Source of the DNA: DASRHD01 sp035499715
Lineage (GTDB): Bacteria > Verrucomicrobiota > Verrucomicrobiia > Opitutales > Opitutaceae
Assembly (NCBI GenBank): GCA_035499715.1
Contig: DATJYF010000051.1
Coordinates: 1-8,674 of the forward strand
Reading direction: 5' to 3'
DNA length: 8,674 nucleotides
The translations under genes and the position numbers were made by a program. This document shows, one piece after another, positions 4,385 through 8,674 of this stretch (the stretch's first letter is position 1; each line of letters begins with the position of its first letter). The notes beneath the pieces are model-generated. The model worked only from the letters and a program-made list of their open reading frames with translations, had not been told where the DNA came from and ran no database searches.

Positions 4385-6940
4385 ATGAACTCGCGCGCCT
4401 TCTCCCGCCGCTTCGCGGCGCTTTTCGCCGGCACCGGATGCTGGCTTTCGCTCGCAGCCTCGCTTGAGGCCAGCCCCTACCTTCCCGCCCTGCCCGCTCC
4501 GCCGCCCGCCGAGCCGACCACCCATCTCAGTGTCCTGAGCTTCGGCGCCAAGGGCGACGGTTCGACCAAGGATACGGCCGCCTTTCAAAGCGCCATCAAT
4601 GCCGCCACCGCCACCAGCGGCGGCGCCGTGGTCGACGTGCCCGGCAGTCACACCTATCTCATCGGCAGCATCGACCTGAAATCCAACGTCTGGCTCAACG
4701 TCGAGTCCGGTGCGACGATCAAGGGCAGCGAAAGCACCTCCGATTATCCCGTCGTGACCGAGCGCTGGGAAGGCCAGGACGATCCGTGCTACCGTGGACT
4801 CATTTCCGCCACCGGCACGCCGACCAACCCCGTCACGAACATCGCCATCATCGGCTCCGGCACGATCATCGGCGCCTCGGGCGGCATCAATCTCGACCGG
4901 CCCAAGAGCCCGGTCGGCCCCAAGAACATCGAACCGCGCTACTGCCGGGGCGTCTACATCCAGGGCATCACCAGCCAGACGACGAAGATCTGGAACATCC
5001 ATCCAACCTACTGTCAGGACGTGACGGTTTCAGGCGTCACCACCAAGGGCTCCCAGTCCAACTCGGACGGCTGCGATCCCGACTCCTGCTCGCGCGTGCT
5101 GATCGAGAACTGCCATTTCGGCTCCGGCGACGACGACATCGCAATCAAGTCCGGCCGCGGCATCGCCGGCGCGCAGGTCAACATTCCCACCACCGACGTC
5201 ACGATCGAAAACTGCACCTTCACCAGCTGCGGCGGCGCTTCCGGCGGCGTGGCAATGGGCAGCGAGATCTCGGGCGGACTGGAACGCATTCTGGTCGAAA
5301 ATTGCTCGTTCACGTTTACCGGCTCGAACCAGAAGGCCATCTATATCAAGTACGCGCACGGCCGCGGCGGTTTCGTCAACGACCTCACTGTCGACCACAT
5401 CACCACCGCTTGCCAGGCCTTTAAGCTCGAAAGCAACTATTCGAATCAGAACTATGGGCCCTACGGCAATGGGCCGATCAGCGGCGAACCCGGAATTTCG
5501 CTGGTCAACAATGTCCTGATGACGAACGTCACCGAACACGGCGGGACCGCTTTGGACATCTTCGGCGATCCGGCCAAGCTCGTGAACAATATTGCCATTT
5601 CCAGCCTCTCCACCAGCGGCTCGGTCGGTTCGGTGAGCAATGTCACGAATTTCTCGTATTCGGGCTCACCTGCTCCGTCAGAAACCAATGTTAGGCCCGG
5701 CATCACCACGAGCGCCGATTCGGCCACGGTCTCGCCGGGCGGCATCGCCACCTTCGGCATTACGGTTCCGTCGGGTCTTTCCGCGCCGGTCAGCCTGATC
5801 ATCGTGGGCGACGGCATCGGCAACCAGTTGCCCGCCGGCACGACCGCCTCGTTCAGCCCCAGCTCGCTGAGCGGCGGCTCCGGCTCGTCCACGCTCACCT
5901 TCAACACCTCGGCTTCCACGCCGGCCGGAACCTATTCGGAAAACATCGAGGCGCTGAACTCCGGCGGCAGCATCGCCTGGACCGCGGCGGTCACCCTGAT
6001 CGTTTCCGGCAACAGCCCGCCGCAAGTGGCGGCTCCGGTCTTCAGCCCCGGCGGCGGCACCTACGCCGTCGGTCAATTGGTGCTGTTTTCCGATGCCACC
6101 AGCGGTGCGACTATCCGCTACACCACGGACGGCAGCACACCGACCGAAACCAATGGCATAATTGGAGGCTCAGTGAGCATCACCAGTACGACGACCCTGA
6201 AAGCCATCGCTTATGAGGCCGGCATGACCGATAGTGATGTCACCATCGCAGTTTACACCATCGAGCCTTTTGAAGGTTTGCTCCCGCCCGTGTTCAGTCC
6301 CGGCGGCGGCACCTATGCCACCGCGCAAAGCGTGAGCATAACTTCGACCGCCGGAGCGAGCATCCGTTATACCACGGACGGCAGCCCGCCTTCGGAGGTT
6401 AGTGGCACAATCTATTCTGGTCCGGTGAATATCAGCACCACGACGACATTGCAGGCCATCGCCTATGAGAGCGGCTTCGCCGACACTACGGTGACCAGCG
6501 CGACTTACACCATTGGCGCCCCCCCGCCGACCCTCAACTTCGAGGCCGAAAGCCTGAGCTACACCGGCAGCGGCGCGACCACCTCGGTCCAGACCGACAC
6601 CAACTCCAGCGGTGGCAAATGGGTCGAGCTGGCCGGCAACAGCACCGGCGACCACATCGACTTCACCATTCCGAGCATCCCGGCCGGCACCTACCAGCTG
6701 AAGATGGAATGGAAGGGCAACAACAACCGCGGCATCCTCCAGCTCGCGGTCGACGGCGCCGACCTCGGACCGACGCTCGACCAATATTCCTCCGGCCAGA
6801 CCTATCCGACCACGACCTTCGGCAACGTGACCTTCGCTTCGGCCGGCACCCACACCGTCCGCCTGACCGTCACGGGCAAGAACTCCAAGTCGAGCGGCGA
6901 ATTCCTCTCCGCCGACAAGTTCACCTTCACCGGCCAGTAA
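4385..6940 (+). CDS. Secreted GH28 (polygalacturonase-type) glycoside hydrolase with Ig-like, chitobiase-C-like and CBM modules
   Basis: The protein is 851 aa from the ATG at 4385; the frame is open back to 3995 but only as an antisense shadow of the transporter gene. The signal peptide spans ~1-29 (RRF, then a hydrophobic stretch, cleavage near SLEA-SP). The right-handed beta-helix GH28 domain covers ~47-428: it opens with SVLSFGAKGDGSTKDTAAFQ, has WNIHP at 203-207, N226-S-D228-G-C-D231, GDD at 248-250 (the acidic catalytic set), GSEISGG at 292-298 and IKYAHGRGG at 321-329. The usual GHG histidine is replaced (SGGV at 286-289). An Ig-like domain follows at ~436-540. Two 84-residue-spaced repeats at 551-626 and 635-710, each with PVFSPGGGTYA and IRYTTDGS, match the chitobiase C-terminal-like family. 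Residues 717-851 (FEAES...LSADKFTFTG) look like a CBM6/35-type sugar-binding domain. It probably cleaves galacturonan or rhamnogalacturonan outside the cell. There is no clear Shine-Dalgarno. Confidence 0.9.
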   Translation: MNSRAFSRRFAALFAGTGCWLSLAASLEASPYLPALPAPPPAEPTTHLSVLSFGAKGDGSTKDTAAFQSAINAATATSGGAVVDVPGSHTYLIGSIDLKSNVWLNVESGATIKGSESTSDYPVVTERWEGQDDPCYRGLISATGTPTNPVTNIAIIGSGTIIGASGGINLDRPKSPVGPKNIEPRYCRGVYIQGITSQTTKIWNIHPTYCQDVTVSGVTTKGSQSNSDGCDPDSCSRVLIENCHFGSGDDDIAIKSGRGIAGAQVNIPTTDVTIENCTFTSCGGASGGVAMGSEISGGLERILVENCSFTFTGSNQKAIYIKYAHGRGGFVNDLTVDHITTACQAFKLESNYSNQNYGPYGNGPISGEPGISLVNNVLMTNVTEHGGTALDIFGDPAKLVNNIAISSLSTSGSVGSVSNVTNFSYSGSPAPSETNVRPGITTSADSATVSPGGIATFGITVPSGLSAPVSLIIVGDGIGNQLPAGTTASFSPSSLSGGSGSSTLTFNTSASTPAGTYSENIEALNSGGSIAWTAAVTLIVSGNSPPQVAAPVFSPGGGTYAVGQLVLFSDATSGATIRYTTDGSTPTETNGIIGGSVSITSTTTLKAIAYEAGMTDSDVTIAVYTIEPFEGLLPPVFSPGGGTYATAQSVSITSTAGASIRYTTDGSPPSEVSGTIYSGPVNISTTTTLQAIAYESGFADTTVTSATYTIGAPPPTLNFEAESLSYTGSGATTSVQTDTNSSGGKWVELAGNSTGDHIDFTIPSIPAGTYQLKMEWKGNNNRGILQLAVDGADLGPTLDQYSSGQTYPTTTFGNVTFASAGTHTVRLTVTGKNSKSSGEFLSADKFTFTGQ

Positions 6941-6965
6941 GGTTTACCGCATAGAAGAACTTCCC

Positions 6966-7004
6966 AGCGCGGCAGACTCGTCGAGTTTGCCGCGCTTTTT
7001 ATTT
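6966..7004 (+). terminator. Rho-independent terminator after the GH28 gene
   Basis: The left arm 6966-6980 pairs with 6982-6996 over 15 positions (14 Watson-Crick and one G-U) around a single central base. The innermost pairs would open into a normal small loop. TTTTT (6996-7000) and ATTT follow. It starts 25 bp after the GH28 stop. Read on the minus strand no U-tract follows, so it serves the plus-strand gene only. Confidence 0.9.
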
Positions 7005-7042
7005 CCGAGAATGTCTCCGCCGATCCGACGGCCGGCCGCGGA

Positions 7043-7498
7043 TCAAAAGCCGCTGTTGACCGGCAGATCCGCCGGCCGCGATTTGGGCAGCGAGGAAACC
7101 GGCGAGCGCAGAATCTGATCCAGCTTTTGCCGGGCGGCGGCTGGCAAGCCGCGCGCCAGCCGGTGAAAATATTCGTCCAGACGTTCAATTTCCTCGCTCA
7201 GCGCCTGAAGCAACGGCCGCGCCTCGGGCGTCACCTGCTCCAGGATGTCGCCGGGCAGAATCAAGTGATAAGAAAGTTTGTCGGCCGGCAGGAAGCTCTC
7301 CACCATTTTTTCCCGCTTGGAGCGGCAGGCTTGGACTGCGACGGCTTGGGCGCCGAGTTCCGTTTCGATGTCGGTCTCGTCCGCTGCGCCGCCTTTCGGC
7401 TCCTGTTCGTAATGCAATTCCAGCAGCCGGACAAGGCCCCCCAGCTCACCCATTTCGGTGCGAAGGTCTTCCGCGAACCGCTCCCAGGGAAAATTCAT
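7043..7498 (-). CDS. Small helical protein behind fliA, FlgN-like chaperone candidate
   Basis: The protein is 151 aa from the ATG at 7498, which overlaps the fliA stop as ATGA; the longer open frame from 7579 lies inside fliA. It is acidic and mostly helical: MNFPWERFAEDLRTEMGELGGLVRLLELHYEQE at 1-33, ETELGAQAVAVQACRSKREKMV at 45-66 and PLLQALSEEIERLDEYFHRLARG at 95-117, with a Pro/Ser-rich tail from ~132. The size, helical character and place directly after fliA fit FlgN, the chaperone for hook-filament junction proteins FlgK/FlgL (typically ~140 aa), but no diagnostic motif is unmistakable. An unrelated regulator of FliA is an alternative. No intrinsic terminator follows on this strand; the palindrome CGGCCGGCCG at 7029-7038 lacks a U-tract. 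Confidence 0.5.
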   Translation of the reverse strand: MNFPWERFAEDLRTEMGELGGLVRLLELHYEQEPKGGAADETDIETELGAQAVAVQACRSKREKMVESFLPADKLSYHLILPGDILEQVTPEARPLLQALSEEIERLDEYFHRLARGLPAAARQKLDQILRSPVSSLPKSRPADLPVNSGF

Positions 7499-8304
7499 GC
7501 ACGGTTTTCCATCAACTGCCCGTTGGCACGCTCCAGTTGGGCACGCAACTGGCGAAGCGTTTGTGCGTGAATCTGGCAAATGCGCGATTCCGTCAGGCCG
7601 AAAATCGCGGCGATCTCCGCCAGACGCATTTTTTCGTGGTAATACAGCGCGAGAATTTTGCGCGGCATGTCAGGCAGGCTGGAAATAAACTCGGCCATCA
7701 GCTGCACCTGCTCGTCGTGCTCAAGCCGCTGGCCGGCGGGCTCGACGGATTCGTCGGCGATGACATCGTGCAGCGAGGGCGCATCCGGCGTCTCATCAGC
7801 CGGTTGATCGATGGCAATGATGCGGACGGGCTGGGTTTGCTCGCGCCAGCGCTCGTAATCTTTTCCGCTCAGGCCGAGGCGGGCGCGGATTTCTTCATCC
7901 GTCGCGGCGCGGCCAAGATTCTGCTCGAGCTCGTCGGCCGCACAGCGCAGCTGGCGGGCCTTGGCCCGGGCACGGCGGGTGCAGACGTCGAGCCGGCGGA
8001 GCTCGTCGAGTACGGCGCCGCGGATGCGGGTCGTGGCATAGGTGGCAAAGGAACAGCCCTGGGCGGGATTGAAGCGCTTCGCCGCGGCGATCAGACCGGT
8101 GACGCCGGCGCCGCGCAGGTCTTCCGCATCGATATGCGCGGGCAGGCGGACCATGCAGCGATCAACGACGCTGCGAACGAGTGGAAGATGGCGTTCCACA
8201 AGTTCGGTTTCGGTTTCGGTGAGAGGCGTGGCGACGCGGACTTGAAGAGCAACGGCTGGCTCTGAAGAACTGGTGGCGAAGGGGATGGCGGGAGCGACAC
8301 TCAT
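7495..8304 (-). CDS. fliA: RNA polymerase sigma-28 factor for flagellar operons
   Basis: The protein is 269 aa, slightly longer than E. coli FliA (239) or B. subtilis SigD (254), mainly through a ~28-residue N-terminal extension. Region 2 spans ~33-106: LVERHLPLVRSVVDRC, DAEDLRGAGVTGLIAAAKRF at 59-78 and the -10-binding helix FATYATTRIRGAVLDELRRLD at 86-106. Region 3 is ~111-160 (RARAKARQL...GRAATDEEIRARLGLS). Region 4 is ~205-258, with the -35-binding helix-turn-helix MRLAEIAAIFGLTESRICQIHAQTLRQLR at 226-254. It directs RNA polymerase to class-3 flagellar and chemotaxis promoters. The ATG at 8304 is the first in frame and has no Shine-Dalgarno; a sigma-54-type promoter precedes it, with an expected leader of ~24 nt. 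The downstream gene overlaps by ATGA. No FlgM is visible in the window. Confidence 0.93.
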   Translation of the reverse strand: MSVAPAIPFATSSSEPAVALQVRVATPLTETETELVERHLPLVRSVVDRCMVRLPAHIDAEDLRGAGVTGLIAAAKRFNPAQGCSFATYATTRIRGAVLDELRRLDVCTRRARAKARQLRCAADELEQNLGRAATDEEIRARLGLSGKDYERWREQTQPVRIIAIDQPADETPDAPSLHDVIADESVEPAGQRLEHDEQVQLMAEFISSLPDMPRKILALYYHEKMRLAEIAAIFGLTESRICQIHAQTLRQLRAQLERANGQLMENRA

Positions 8305-8338
8305 TGGATAAAAGGGATAATCGTGTTGCCCTTCCTAT

Positions 8339-8354
8339 TGCAGCGCCGATGCCA
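8339..8354 (-). promoter_or_regulatory. Candidate sigma-54 (-24/-12) promoter of fliA
   Basis: On the minus strand TGGCATCGGCGCTGCA (8354 to 8339) has the invariant GG and GC at exact sigma-54 spacing, with TGGCA and TGCA matching the consensus TGGCACG-N4-TTGCA; three central positions deviate. The predicted transcription start is near 8328, about 24 nt before the fliA ATG. A sigma-54 activator-type DNA-binding domain is encoded just upstream, which supports the call. Confidence 0.55.
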
Positions 8355-8391
8355 GGATGCGGAAACAGCATGTATCTCATTTTACTCCAAT

Positions 8392-8423
8392 GTTATAAAC
8401 TTTTTTTATTTTTTTTACCAATT
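8392..8423 (-). promoter_or_regulatory. A8TA7 tract between enhancer-like repeats and the sigma-54 promoter; also a weak sigma-70 candidate
   Basis: The minus strand reads TTGGTA (8421-8416), then an 18-nt spacer made mostly of A-tracts, then TATAAC (8397-8392). This could be a housekeeping -35/-10 pair for fliA. It could equally be an intrinsically bent or IHF-like segment that helps DNA looping between upstream sites and the sigma-54 promoter. The AT-richness is striking against the GC-rich surroundings. Both roles are inferred. Confidence 0.35.
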
Positions 8424-8445
8424 CTCGGAGACCCTTTCAGGAAAG

Positions 8446-8514
8446 TTTTGCCTAGTTAAAACGGCAAGTATTGCCTAGTACGGCGGCACACTTTTGCCGG
8501 GTCCGACGCCTGCG
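8446..8514. repeat. Three-unit TTGCC/GGCAA array with 23-bp period upstream of fliA
   Basis: TTGCCTAGT occurs at 8448-8456 and 8471-8479, and a third TTGCC at 8494-8498: exact 23-bp steps. Inverted partners GGCAA (8463-8467) and GGCA (8485-8488) lie between them, giving dyads TTGCC-N10-GGCAA (8448-8467) and GGCAA-GTA-TTGCC (8463-8475). The array lies ~120-185 bp upstream of the predicted fliA transcription start, the usual distance for enhancer sites of NtrC-family activators. It begins 30 bp after the stop codon of the activator-like gene. Confidence 0.6.
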
Positions 8515-8543
8515 CACGTTCGCTCGGGCCAACCAATTGCGTC

Positions 8544-8674
8544 TTATTCGCCGGCTTCGGGTTCCAGCAACTCGCCGGCGGCCCGATACGCCGCCAGCTT
8601 GTTGCGCAGGGTGCGAATGCTGATGCCGAGCGCGGCCGCTGTCTGTGTGCGGTTGCCGCCGTGGCGCCGAAGCT
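8544..8674 (-). CDS. C-terminus of a sigma-54-dependent activator / NtrC-type response regulator (5'-truncated)
   Basis: Only the last 42 residues are in the window, ending in TAA at 8546-8544. They contain a Fis-type (HTH_8) DNA-binding helix-turn-helix: LRRHGGNRTQTAAALGISIRTLRNKLAAYR, the signature ending of NtrC-family bacterial enhancer-binding proteins. An acidic tail (GELLEPEAGE) follows. The receiver and AAA+ domains would lie beyond the window edge. The position directly upstream of fliA suggests a flagellar regulator of the FleR/FlrC/FlgR kind (inference). Fis itself or another HTH_8 protein cannot be excluded from the fragment alone. The 239-bp gap to fliA shows no obvious terminator for this gene. 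Confidence 0.8.
   Translation of the reverse strand, partial: LRRHGGNRTQTAAALGISIRTLRNKLAAYRAAGELLEPEAGE

Noticed and set aside
4132..4434. Longer start (to 4434) for transporter subunit A
   Set aside because: It would run through the terminator-like hairpin and U-tract, and the added sequence is basic and unlike any DMT protein.
5030..6853. Several minus-strand open frames opposite the GH28 gene
   Set aside because: All are antisense shadows of a well-supported secreted enzyme with continuous domain homology on the plus strand.
7029..7038. CGGCCGGCCG palindrome downstream of the FlgN-like gene as a terminator
   Set aside because: Too short, self-complementary without a loop, and no U-tract follows on the minus strand.
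8446..8514. TTGCC array read directly as sigma-54 promoters or as a small CRISPR
   Set aside because: GG-to-GC spacings within the array are one or two bases short of the strict sigma-54 geometry, and the repeat units are too short and degenerate for CRISPR with spacers.

Overview
The base composition is high-GC. The gene repertoire is a TMTC-type membrane protein with TPRs, a secreted multidomain GH28 pectinase-type enzyme, paired small DMT/SMR transporters, and flagellar sigma-28 downstream of a sigma-54-type activator. This points to a motile, polysaccharide-degrading Gram-negative bacterium. The best guess is Verrucomicrobiota, near Opitutaceae, but this is an inference from gene types and no marker gene is present to prove it.

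Layout. (1) Positions 1-2112, plus strand: the 3' part of a polytopic membrane protein whose C-terminal half is eight TPRs. A small inverted-repeat element is inserted in frame in one of its loops. (2) Positions 2133-4131, minus strand: a tight three-gene operon of two SMR-like four-helix proteins (ATGA overlap) followed by a FemAB/GNAT-type N-acyltransferase (2-bp gap). It converges on gene 1 with only 20 bp between the stops. (3) Positions 4132-4384: a divergent control region. It has an intrinsic-terminator-like hairpin with a U-tract pointing toward the transporter operon and only about 33 nt before it, plus two operator-like dyads on the side facing the pectinase. (4) Positions 4385-6940, plus strand: a secreted GH28 enzyme with a signal peptide, an Ig-like domain, two chitobiase-C-terminal-like repeats and a C-terminal CBM6/35-like module, ended by a strong terminator. 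(5) Positions 7043-8674, minus strand: flagellar regulation. In the direction of transcription this is the C-terminal Fis-type helix-turn-helix of a probable sigma-54 activator, a structured 239-bp intergenic region, fliA, and a small FlgN-like protein overlapping fliA by ATGA.

The most interesting part is the intergenic region before fliA. It holds a TGGCA-N7-TGCA element with exact sigma-54 (-24/-12) spacing about 35 bp before the fliA start. Further upstream are an A8TA7 tract and, about 120-185 bp from the predicted start site, an array of TTGCC motifs at exact 23-bp spacing with GGCAA half-sites between them. The gene just upstream encodes the kind of DNA-binding domain that would bind such an array. 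The picture suggests a self-contained enhancer / bend / sigma-54 promoter module driving sigma-28. The second notable point is the attenuator-like leader of the paired transporter operon. No tRNA, rRNA, CRISPR array, transposase or integrase is visible.
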